Assembly (NCBI GenBank): GCA_003217965.1
Contig: QHNB01000024.1
Location: 3,813-13,887 of the forward strand
Length of the DNA stretch: 10,075 nucleotides
DNA from: Verrucomicrobiota bacterium
GTDB lineage: Bacteria > Verrucomicrobiota > Verrucomicrobiia > Chthoniobacterales > UBA10450
Direction of reading: 5' to 3'
Numbering within the stretch: the first letter of the stretch is position 1; each line of letters opens with the position of its first letter. The notes under the pieces were generated by a model that was not told where the DNA came from, made no database searches, and was given only the letters and a program-made list of their open reading frames with translations. Of the stretch, positions 1-7,112 are shown piece after piece. The translations under genes were made by a program, and so were the position numbers.

Positions 1-2168
1 CGCAGCGCAATTTCCCGCAAGCGGCGCAACGCGGTGTAGGAAATGACCCCGTACAAACCGATTGTGGCCAGCAAAAGCGCAAGGCCGGCGAAAACCGACA
101 ACAACAGTGCCAGTAGACGCTGCGTCGCCCAGGTTTCGGCGACACGTTCAGACATAGTCCGGATCTCGTAGACGGGCTGACGAGAATCAATTTCTGTGAC
201 GATTTGCTGCAATTTTTTTTCAAAGCTGGCCGGGGGGGCCGCAGTTCGGACAAGCAAAACCAGATTGCGGCGTTCTACCTGACGCAGCGGAAAATAAACG
301 ACTGGGAGCGCCTCGTTTTCATTGGCGCCATGGAATTTCATTCGCGCGACCACGCCGACGATTTGAAACCAGCGATTATCTTTGCCTGAGCCGTCCGGAT
401 CCATCGCGAGGCGCTTGCCGATCGGATCCTCCCCGGAGAAATACCTTTCGGCCAGGGTTTGGTCGATCATGACGACACGAGGCGCATCTTTAGTGTCATG
501 TTCGTTGAAGTTGCGTCCACGCAAGAGGGTTGATTTGAAAGTGCCCAGGTAATCACCATCGATGACCTCGCTGTCGGCATTGGGCTCCTGCCCCGGAGCG
601 ACCGTAAGGCCTTCGCGCACGAAACTGATCTGCCACGTCGCCAGCATGGGTGGGTTCGCTCCAATCGCTACTCGCTCCGTCCCGGGCAAGGCCGCCACCT
701 TGTCGATTAAGGTCTGCGCAAAGCTGATCACCTTCGGATATTCGGGATAACCAGAATACGGCAAATCAATCTTAGCCGTCATGACACCGCGCGGCTCAAA
801 CCCCAGATTGAGGGATTGAAGTCGGGCAAAGCTCTTCAGAACCAGTCCGGCCGAGCTAAGCAAGATGAGAGTCAACGCCACGTCTGCTACGACTAACCAA
901 TCGCGGATACGGCGGGTTGAGATCGTATCAGAGCTGCCATGCGCTCCAGCTTGCAAATTCGATCGAATATCCGCACGCGATGCCTGCCAAGCCGGCCACA
1001 ATCCGAAAAGCACACTCGTAATCGACCCGAGTAAGAGGGTGAAACCGAGGATGCGGCCATCAAAAGCAATCTCGCGAAATCGGGCGACATCAGGGGGCGC
1101 CAAAATACGCAAGAGATCGCGACTCCAAAGCGCGATCAGAAAACCGAACAGCCCGCCGAGCGTGGCGATCATCAAGCTCTCAATTAACAATTGACGAACT
1201 ATCTGCCCTCGTCGAGCTCCGACGGCGGCGCGTATGGCAAACTCACGTGCTCGCGTAGCACTTCGGGCTCCGAAAAGGTTGGCCAGATTAGCACAGGCAA
1301 TCAAGAGAACGAGAGCAACCGCGGCCAGGAGAAATGCCAGATTGAGCCGGTATTTTCCTACAATGCTCTCAAGGAGCGGCGTGACCGTCACGGTCGTGTT
1401 GGTATTGCTCTCTGGGTATGTTTTCTCCAGCCGTGCCGCGATCGCCTTCATTTCGGCGCGCGCCTGATCGAGCGTCACGCCGGGTTTAAGCCGTCCCCAG
1501 GCGAAGAGCCAAGGATGAATTATCCGGTTCTCCCATACGCCATTGCCGACGCGACGCATTAGTGGAAACCACACATCCGCATCTGCCGGAGAGGTCATTT
1601 GCGGCGGCATCACGCCGATGATGGTAGCGCGACGATTGTAAAAAGTGACATCGCGACCGATCACAGCCGGATCGCGCTGAAACACGCGCGTCCAGAGCCG
1701 GTCGCTGATGAGGGCAAGGAATGGACCACCAGGTTTGTCTTCTTCCTCGGTGAAGGCGCGGCCAAGCTCCGGCGCGATTCCGAGTACTTTAAAAAAGTTC
1801 GCGGTCACAACTGCGCCGGAAACCATTTCCGGATTGCGCCCCGGAATGTCGCTGAGCGGGTAAGCCTCGCGTCGACTCAGCGCGAGATTCTCAAAGACTG
1901 TGTTGTCATGTCGCCAATCGAGATAATCTGGTAATGACACGGAGAATGCTGGAGCCGCCGGGCTGGTTCGATCTGCATCGCCCAGGAACATGATTCGATC
2001 CGGCTGCGGATAGGGCAAGGGCCGGAGCAGCACAGCGTTGACGACGCTGAAAATGGAAGTGTTTGCGCCGATGCCGAGCGCGAGAGTTAGAATCGCGATC
2101 GCGGTGAATCCGGGCTGTTTAGATAACATTCGCGCGGCAAAGCGGATCTCTTGTAACAACGAGCCCAT
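1..2168 (-). CDS. ADOP-family (MacB/FtsX-like) ABC permease D, C-terminus cut by window edge
   Basis: Inner-membrane permease of the duplicated MacB/FtsX type, fourth and last visible in the cluster. From ATG at 2168 the frame stays open for 722 codons to the left edge, so the gene is partial, not broken. Helix 1 lies at about residues 20-44 (TLALGIGANTSIFSVVNAVL), the first periplasmic core domain at 50-270, helices 2-4 near 276-300, 330-350 and 372-396, helix 5 at 424-447, the second periplasmic domain at 460-675, and helix 6 at 685-711. Helices 7 and 8, about 90 residues by comparison with its neighbours, lie outside the window. The first cytoplasmic coupling segment (AREFAIRAAVGARR, about 307-320) fits the family. 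The second begins RRLREIALR where the siblings have QRTxEIGIR. The start follows permease C's stop by 7 bases, with GGAG 10 bases upstream. It looks the most divergent of the four: it lacks the RG(N/D) motif in core domain 1 and has ERYFSGEDPIGKR where the others have YFPG or FFPG. Family assignment is firm; substrate unknown. Confidence 0.93.
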   Translation of the reverse strand, partial: MGSLLQEIRFAARMLSKQPGFTAIAILTLALGIGANTSIFSVVNAVLLRPLPYPQPDRIMFLGDADRTSPAAPAFSVSLPDYLDWRHDNTVFENLALSRREAYPLSDIPGRNPEMVSGAVVTANFFKVLGIAPELGRAFTEEEDKPGGPFLALISDRLWTRVFQRDPAVIGRDVTFYNRRATIIGVMPPQMTSPADADVWFPLMRRVGNGVWENRIIHPWLFAWGRLKPGVTLDQARAEMKAIAARLEKTYPESNTNTTVTVTPLLESIVGKYRLNLAFLLAAVALVLLIACANLANLFGARSATRAREFAIRAAVGARRGQIVRQLLIESLMIATLGGLFGFLIALWSRDLLRILAPPDVARFREIAFDGRILGFTLLLGSITSVLFGLWPAWQASRADIRSNLQAGAHGSSDTISTRRIRDWLVVADVALTLILLSSAGLVLKSFARLQSLNLGFEPRGVMTAKIDLPYSGYPEYPKVISFAQTLIDKVAALPGTERVAIGANPPMLATWQISFVREGLTVAPGQEPNADSEVIDGDYLGTFKSTLLRGRNFNEHDTKDAPRVVMIDQTLAERYFSGEDPIGKRLAMDPDGSGKDNRWFQIVGVVARMKFHGANENEALPVVYFPLRQVERRNLVLLVRTAAPPASFEKKLQQIVTEIDSRQPVYEIRTMSERVAETWATQRLLALLLSVFAGLALLLATIGLYGVISYTALRRLREIAL
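213..238 (-). repeat. Paired homopolymer tracts (A8 and C7 on the coding strand) inside permease D
   Basis: On the coding strand permease D has C7 (238-232) and, 11 bases later, A8 (220-213), encoding around residues 644-651 (AAPPASFEKKL) near the end of the second periplasmic domain. Both are in frame as given. Tracts of this length are prone to slippage in replication and to sequencing error, and a one-base change in either would truncate the protein before its last three helices. Confidence 0.6.
2067..2084. repeat. 18-bp exact repeat shared by permeases D and C (second copy 4540-4557)
   Basis: GCCGATGCCGAGCGCGAG occurs in the helix 1 coding region of permease D (2067-2084) and at the matching codons of permease C (4540-4557). 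It encodes the conserved TM1 motif LALGIG(A/G). Permeases A and B have diverged versions here. It is the product of paralogy rather than a mobile repeat, but it is a possible site for recombination between the copies. Confidence 0.6.
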
Positions 2169-2182
2169 TTTGAAACTACTCC
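2166..2182 (-). promoter_or_regulatory. Permease C/D junction: overlapping stop, ribosome site and start
   Basis: Reading on the minus strand: GGAG (2182-2179, within the last codons of permease C), TAG stop (2178-2176), TTTCAAA, then ATG (2168-2166) of permease D. GGAG is 10 bases from the ATG, a little long but usable. The arrangement supports translational coupling and fixes the permease D start. It is almost the same sequence as the B/C junction. Confidence 0.6.
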
Positions 2183-4641
2183 GCTCGCAACGCGATGATC
2201 GGATCAACTGTGCTAGCCCGCCGGGCCGGAAACCATGCCGCAAGGAAAGCAACGAGCGCAATTAAGACAATCACGCCACTAAAGGTGAGCGGGTCCCATG
2301 CGTCGACACCGAAAAGCAGACTTTGCAAGAGCCGGGTCATCGCGAACGCGCCGGAAAGGCCCACCACAACACTGATCGCGACGAGGCCCATGGCCTGGCC
2401 GACAACTAGTCGGAAGATCGAAGACTGCGCCGCGCCAAGCGCGATGCGGATGCCGATCTCATTTGTCCGCTGCGCAACCGAGTAAGCCATGACACCATAA
2501 ATTCCAATTGCCGTCAGCACCAGGGCGGTGACGGCAAAAATCGAAAGCAGGAGCGCGTTAAAACGTGGTCGCGCCAGCGAGGTGGAGACGTATTCGTCAA
2601 AAGTGCGCACGTTGGTTAGCGGAACGGAATTGTCGAGCGCAGCCAGTTCCCCGCGTACCTGAGAGGTGACGGCGCTGGGATTGGCGACATTCGTCCTGAC
2701 GACCAGCGACACGATATTGAGTGGGATCTGGCGATGCGGGAGATACATCTCGGGCTGATCCTCACTTTCGAGTGAGCGGTATTTTACATTTCCGACCACG
2801 CCGACAATTTCGCGTATCTTCGGATCATTGTTGTCCGCGCTCCAGCTGGGCATGATCCGTTTCCCGATGGCGTTCTGCCCCGGGAAATATTTCTGCGCGA
2901 AACGCTCATTCACGATTGCGACCGGCGCGGAGTTGTATCGATCGCGCTCGTCGAAAGCACGCCCCTGTCGCACCGGAATGCCCATGGTGTGGAAATAATC
3001 GGTCCCGACAATGCGCACCGGCTCGATCGGGCGTTGTCCTTGCGGCAGAGGCCGCTCCTCGATATCTACCCAGCTCCCAAAGTTGCTCCCGCTCAAAGGC
3101 AATGGCGTAATCGTGCTAGCCGATTTCACTCCGGGCTGCGCACGAATGCGCATAAGAAGCTGGTCGAAGAAGGCGTTGATCATGTCGTTTTTCGGATAAG
3201 CCGTCGCAGGCAATGAACAACGCGCTGTCAGAAGCCGTTCCGTCTGCACGCCGCTCGGGACGCGACCAAGGCGAGCAAAAGTTTGGATCAGCAGGCTGGC
3301 GCAGATCAGCAACACGAGTGCGACTGCAACTTCCGCCATCACCAGGCCGTTACGGAGTCGGCCTTTAGCTTCGCCGCCGCTGCTCGTTCGCATCCCGGAC
3401 TTGAGAGAGGTATTCAGATCGACTCGTGACGCCTGCCAAGCGGGAACAACTCCGAACAGCAATGCCGTGGCCACCGATACGAGCAGAGTGAAGCCGAGGA
3501 CAGCGCCGTCCAATCGGATTTCGCTTATGCGTGGAATGTTTTGCGGGACTGTTTTGATAAGCGCCTCGGTTCCGGCTTCGCCAATGAGCAATCCAAGGAT
3601 GCCGCCGGAGCCCGCGAGGAGCAGAGTCTCAGTCAACAATTGGCGAACAATACGTGGTCGACTCGCGCCCAGAGCTGCGCGCAGAGCGATCTCTTTCTCT
3701 CTCACGGTGGCGCGCGCGAGGAGTAGGTTCGCGATATTAGCATTCGCGATCAGGAGAACGCAGATAACTGCGGCGAACAAGACGTAAACGGCGGTGCGCA
3801 CATCACCAATCAATTGCTCGCGCAATGGTTTGAGCGCGACGCCGTAGTAGGAGTTTGTGTCCGGATACTGCCTCTCGAGCTTGGCTGCGATGGTGCAGAG
3901 ATCAGTCTGCGCTTGCCGAATCGTAACGCCAGCTTTGAGGCGGGCGATGGCAAAGAGCGAGTGATCGCCCCGTTGTTCGGTCGCGGGCGTTGTACCGTCG
4001 GGGTTGACCGCGTCGCATGCGATCGTGATGTACAAATCGAGAGGATCGGCTTGGATCGGAAATTGAAACCCGGCGGGCATGACGCCGATGATGGTGTACT
4101 GCTGGCGATCAAGCTCGATGGTTTGGCCAAGGATATTTCTGTCGCCGCCGAACTGGGTTTGCCAGAGATCATGACTAAGAACGACCTTGAACCCACCCGG
4201 TCCGCCGCCGGCTTGCTCATCCACACGTCTGAAGCCGCGGCCGATCATTGGATTGATCCCCAGCACCTCGAAAAATTCAGCGCTTACCTTTAGGCTGCGC
4301 AGGCTCATTGCTCCGCTATTGCTGGTGAAGGCGACGTTTCGGTCCCGATACAAAGCCAGACCGTTGAGAGTGCGGTTCTGGTCGCGAATATCGAAGAAAT
4401 CAGGGTAGGACAGCGCGCCCAGGCGATGTTGTTTTTGCCGCGTGTCGATGGTCCCAACCGCGATCACCTGCTCGGGCTGCGGAAAAGGGAGCGGCCTGAG
4501 CAGGACCGCGTTGACCACGCTGAAGATGGCGGTGTTCCCGCCGATGCCGAGCGCGAGCGTCAGCACGGCGATGATCGCGAAGCCGGGTTGTTTTAGTAAC
4601 ATCCGCGAAGCAAACCGGACGTCCTGGAGTAGTGCGCTCAT
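2176..4641 (-). CDS. ADOP-family (MacB/FtsX-like) ABC permease C
   Basis: Complete 821-residue duplicated permease, the usual ADOP length. Half 1: helix 1 at about 19-44, MacB-like periplasmic core at 50-280, helices 2-4 near 283-308, 336-357 and 379-403. Half 2: helix 5 at 431-453, second periplasmic core at 465-690, helices 6-8 near 694-722, 746-768 and 785-806. Cytoplasmic coupling segments, which in FtsX/MacB permeases contact the ATPase, are visible twice: REKEIALRAALGASR (about 314-328) and RTNEIGIRIALGA (725-737). The second core carries PLPLSGS (513-519) and QKYFPGQNAIGKR (583-595). The C-terminus, WFPARRASTVDPIIALRAE, is the standard family ending. ATG at 4641 lies 7 bases after permease B's TAG, with a partial ribosome site (TAGG) 6 bases before it. 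The second half resembles permease B more than A or D by eye: both have PLSGS, ERP(L/V)P, APVAIVNE and ARPRFNA/AQPRFNA. No ATP-binding domain is present. Substrate and ATPase partner cannot be inferred. Confidence 0.96.
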   Translation of the reverse strand: MSALLQDVRFASRMLLKQPGFAIIAVLTLALGIGGNTAIFSVVNAVLLRPLPFPQPEQVIAVGTIDTRQKQHRLGALSYPDFFDIRDQNRTLNGLALYRDRNVAFTSNSGAMSLRSLKVSAEFFEVLGINPMIGRGFRRVDEQAGGGPGGFKVVLSHDLWQTQFGGDRNILGQTIELDRQQYTIIGVMPAGFQFPIQADPLDLYITIACDAVNPDGTTPATEQRGDHSLFAIARLKAGVTIRQAQTDLCTIAAKLERQYPDTNSYYGVALKPLREQLIGDVRTAVYVLFAAVICVLLIANANIANLLLARATVREKEIALRAALGASRPRIVRQLLTETLLLAGSGGILGLLIGEAGTEALIKTVPQNIPRISEIRLDGAVLGFTLLVSVATALLFGVVPAWQASRVDLNTSLKSGMRTSSGGEAKGRLRNGLVMAEVAVALVLLICASLLIQTFARLGRVPSGVQTERLLTARCSLPATAYPKNDMINAFFDQLLMRIRAQPGVKSASTITPLPLSGSNFGSWVDIEERPLPQGQRPIEPVRIVGTDYFHTMGIPVRQGRAFDERDRYNSAPVAIVNERFAQKYFPGQNAIGKRIMPSWSADNNDPKIREIVGVVGNVKYRSLESEDQPEMYLPHRQIPLNIVSLVVRTNVANPSAVTSQVRGELAALDNSVPLTNVRTFDEYVSTSLARPRFNALLLSIFAVTALVLTAIGIYGVMAYSVAQRTNEIGIRIALGAAQSSIFRLVVGQAMGLVAISVVVGLSGAFAMTRLLQSLLFGVDAWDPLTFSGVIVLIALVAFLAAWFPARRASTVDPIIALRAE

Positions 4642-4653
4642 TTGAAACCTACT
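4639..4653 (-). promoter_or_regulatory. Permease B/C junction: stop, partial ribosome site and start
   Basis: Reading on the minus strand: AG of the last codon, TAG stop (4651-4649), GTTTCAA, then ATG (4641-4639). The TAGG spanning the stop is 6 bases from the start and may act as a weak ribosome site. The AGTAG-TTTCAAA-ATG core is shared with the C/D junction, differing by one G inserted and one A lost. Confidence 0.55.
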
Positions 4654-7099
4654 GCGTCCGCAAGGCGATGACCGGGTCGACTCCGCTGGCCCGGCGGGCG
4701 GGCCACCAGCAAGCGATGAACGCGACCGACTCGAGAAGCGCCATTACCGATAAAATGGCGATCGGATCCGTTGCGCCAATGCCGTAGAGCAGGCTGCCAA
4801 GTAAACGGCGCATCGCGAAAACCGAGGCGATGCCAAGCACCACGCCGAGAGCGACAAGGCGCATACCTTCTCCGAAAATGAGCCGCAAAACATCACTTCG
4901 TCGAGCTCCGAGCGCGAGGCGAATGCCGATTTCATGCGTGCGTTGCGCTACCGTATAGCTCATGACCCCGAAGATCCCGGCAGCAGCAAGGAGCAATGCG
5001 ACGGCAGAAAACAAGCTGACCAGTACCGCGTTGAACCGCGGTTGCGCGATCGAAGAGAAAACGTAGTCGCTGAGCAAACGGGGCCGATAAAGTGGGACAT
5101 CTTTGTCGAGCTCGGCCACGGCGTTGTGCAATGCGGCCGTGATCGAACGCGGGTCATTTTGCGTTCGCACGAATAACGACATTGCCGGCGCGGCAAACTG
5201 CTGGTGCGGGACATAGATTTGCGGCTTTGGATTCGCACTCAGGCTGATCAGGCGGGAATCGCCGACCACGCCAACGATCTGGCGTACTGGAGGATCACCA
5301 GGTGTGACCGAACCGTCCGGAGTGATGCGTTTACCGATGGGATCTTGGCCCGGAAAAAATTCGCGTGCGAAGCTTTCGTTCACGATTGCCACCGGTGCTG
5401 CCTTGATGTCGTCGCGCGCGGTAAAATCGCGGCCACGGAGAAGTGGTACGCGCAAGGTTGTGAAATAATCGAACCCAACCGCGTTTACTTGGGCGACGGG
5501 ACGCTGTGCTTTCGGTACTGGGCGCTCTTGAATTTCGAAGTTAAACGTAATCTCGCTGCCACTAAGTGGAATCCACCAGGCCACGCTGGCATCTCGGACG
5601 CCAGGCAAGGTTGCAATGCGCGCGAGCAGTCTGGTATAGAAGTCGGCCACTTGTTGCGGCTTTCCATAGCGTTCGTCAGGCAACGCAAGACGCGCCGTCA
5701 TGATATTGGTCGGATCAAAGCCGGGCCGGACCTTCTGTAAACGCAGGAAACTGGAAACCAACAATCCGGCAGTCGCGAGCAAAACCACCGCAAGCAGAAT
5801 CTCCAAAACAACGAGTGCGGCGCGCGTGCGACGGCTACGACTGCCTTCACTGGACCCGCGCGCGGCATCGTTCAATGTACCGGCGAGATTTGGATGCGAG
5901 GCTCGCCAGGCCGGCAAAAGCCCAGCCATTGCCCCGACGCCGAGACTGACGATCGCCGTGAAGAGGAGAACGCGAAGATCCGGCGAAAGCTGATCGATCC
6001 GCGGAATTTCTGCAGGCAAAAAACTTTTGAGCGAATCAAGTCCCCAAACTGCGATCAACAGGCCGGCGAGGCCGCCGAGGATTCCGAGCAACGCGCTTTC
6101 CGTCAGTAGCTGTTTTACAATTTGCCAACGACCGGCCCCGAGCGCGGCACGAATGCTAATTTCTTTCTGGCGCGAAAGAGCGCGCGCCAAAAGCAAGCTC
6201 GCGACGTTGACGCAGGCGACAAGCAAGACACAACCAGCCATGGCGCTCAGCATGAGCAGCGCTGTGTGCGCCTCGGCGACCATCGCGTCCACCAGCGGCA
6301 GGACTTTCACCGCTACGTTCGTGTTGGAGTCCGGATATTGCCGACGCAAGGTTGCATCGATCGTATCGATGTTCGCTTGTGCTTGCTTGATGGATTGGTT
6401 GGGCTTGAGCCGCGCGATACACTGGAGAAAATCGTTGCCGCGCTGCTCCGTCATCGGTTGTGCGCCGTTTTTCGATTCGCGTAAAATCGACAGGCTCGTC
6501 CAAAGCTCGGGTCCGAAGGGGGCGATCGGAAAGGAAAATATTGCCGGCATCACGCCTACGACTTGAAATTGTTCGTCGTCGAGCGTGAGCGACTTCCCAA
6601 TAATTGTTGGATCGCCACCGAAGCGGCGTTGCCACAAGCCGTGGCTCAGAACGACGACGCGCGTCCCAGGTTCGTCTTCATTTGGCAGAAAGACGCGGCC
6701 AAGCAACGGTTGGACCCCAAGCAGTGGGAATAAATCGGCTGAAACCAGTCCGCCCTGGATATGCGTTGCCTCTTTTCCGTCAGTCAGGGTGAGACTTTGA
6801 TGAGTATAAACGGCGACGCGCTCGAATACTCGATTCTGCGCGCACCAATCGAGGAAATCTGGATAGGAACAGGTCGATTTGTCGTTCACGTTGTCCGCGC
6901 CGATGCGCATGTCGTAAGGCGCAAGCGCCACGATTTTTTCCGGTTCCTTGAACGGCAACGGACGCAGGAGCACCGCATTCAGGACACTGAAGACCGCGGT
7001 GTTCGCGCCAATACCAAGTGCAAATGTGATGATAATGATGGCGGCAAAGGCTGGCTGCTTTGCCAGCGTGCGCAGCGCATAGCGAATATTTTGAGTCAC
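4649..7099 (-). CDS. ADOP-family (MacB/FtsX-like) ABC permease B, GTG start
   Basis: Complete 816-residue permease when started at GTG 7099. The frame is open upstream to an ATG at 7210, but that would overlap permease A by about 100 bases and add 37 residues (LCSRYPQSRLLLAG…) unlike any family N-terminus. GTG gives VTQNIRYALRTLAKQPAF, which aligns with LLQDLRYALRILAKQPAF of permease A and sits 10 bases after A's stop. Helices: about 17-40, 279-304, 333-354, 375-398 (half 1) and 427-449, 690-716, 745-766, 780-802 (half 2). Periplasmic core domains: about 50-275 and 460-685. Coupling segments: RQKEISIRAALGAGR (about 310-324) and RTHEIGIRLALGARR (720-734). The second core has PLSGS (511-515) and REFFPGQDPIGKR (579-591). 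The C-terminus is RRASGVDPVIALRTQ. By family it is an inner-membrane component that would need a separate ATPase; none is encoded nearby. Closest sibling by eye is permease C. No convincing ribosome site precedes the GTG, so translation may depend on coupling to A. Confidence 0.95.
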   Translation of the reverse strand: MTQNIRYALRTLAKQPAFAAIIIITFALGIGANTAVFSVLNAVLLRPLPFKEPEKIVALAPYDMRIGADNVNDKSTCSYPDFLDWCAQNRVFERVAVYTHQSLTLTDGKEATHIQGGLVSADLFPLLGVQPLLGRVFLPNEDEPGTRVVVLSHGLWQRRFGGDPTIIGKSLTLDDEQFQVVGVMPAIFSFPIAPFGPELWTSLSILRESKNGAQPMTEQRGNDFLQCIARLKPNQSIKQAQANIDTIDATLRRQYPDSNTNVAVKVLPLVDAMVAEAHTALLMLSAMAGCVLLVACVNVASLLLARALSRQKEISIRAALGAGRWQIVKQLLTESALLGILGGLAGLLIAVWGLDSLKSFLPAEIPRIDQLSPDLRVLLFTAIVSLGVGAMAGLLPAWRASHPNLAGTLNDAARGSSEGSRSRRTRAALVVLEILLAVVLLATAGLLVSSFLRLQKVRPGFDPTNIMTARLALPDERYGKPQQVADFYTRLLARIATLPGVRDASVAWWIPLSGSEITFNFEIQERPVPKAQRPVAQVNAVGFDYFTTLRVPLLRGRDFTARDDIKAAPVAIVNESFAREFFPGQDPIGKRITPDGSVTPGDPPVRQIVGVVGDSRLISLSANPKPQIYVPHQQFAAPAMSLFVRTQNDPRSITAALHNAVAELDKDVPLYRPRLLSDYVFSSIAQPRFNAVLVSLFSAVALLLAAAGIFGVMSYTVAQRTHEIGIRLALGARRSDVLRLIFGEGMRLVALGVVLGIASVFAMRRLLGSLLYGIGATDPIAILSVMALLESVAFIACWWPARRASGVDPVIALRTQ

Positions 7100-7112
7100 G
7101 GCGCGGGGATTA
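7097..7112 (-). promoter_or_regulatory. Permease A/B junction with GTG start
   Basis: Minus strand: TAA stop of permease A (7112-7110), ten bases (TCCCCGCGCC), then GTG (7099-7097) of permease B. No ribosome-site consensus is visible in the spacer. The sequence is unrelated to the other two junctions, so permease A does not share their duplication history at this point. Confidence 0.5.

Noticed and set aside
1..2168. Permease D as a broken gene or pseudogene, since it has no complete reading frame in the window
   Set aside because: Hand translation from ATG 2168 gives an uninterrupted family-like protein of 722 codons to the left edge; only the window cuts it.
3814..4293. 159-codon plus-strand frame opposite permease C
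   Set aside because: It is antisense to a strongly conserved gene; long frames like this arise from GC-rich codon bias, and its protein has no recognisable domain.
6027..6566. 179-codon plus-strand frame opposite permease B
   Set aside because: Serine/arginine-rich low-complexity product, antisense to conserved coding sequence. The similar plus-strand frames at 5204-5740 and 8320-8754 were rejected for the same reason.
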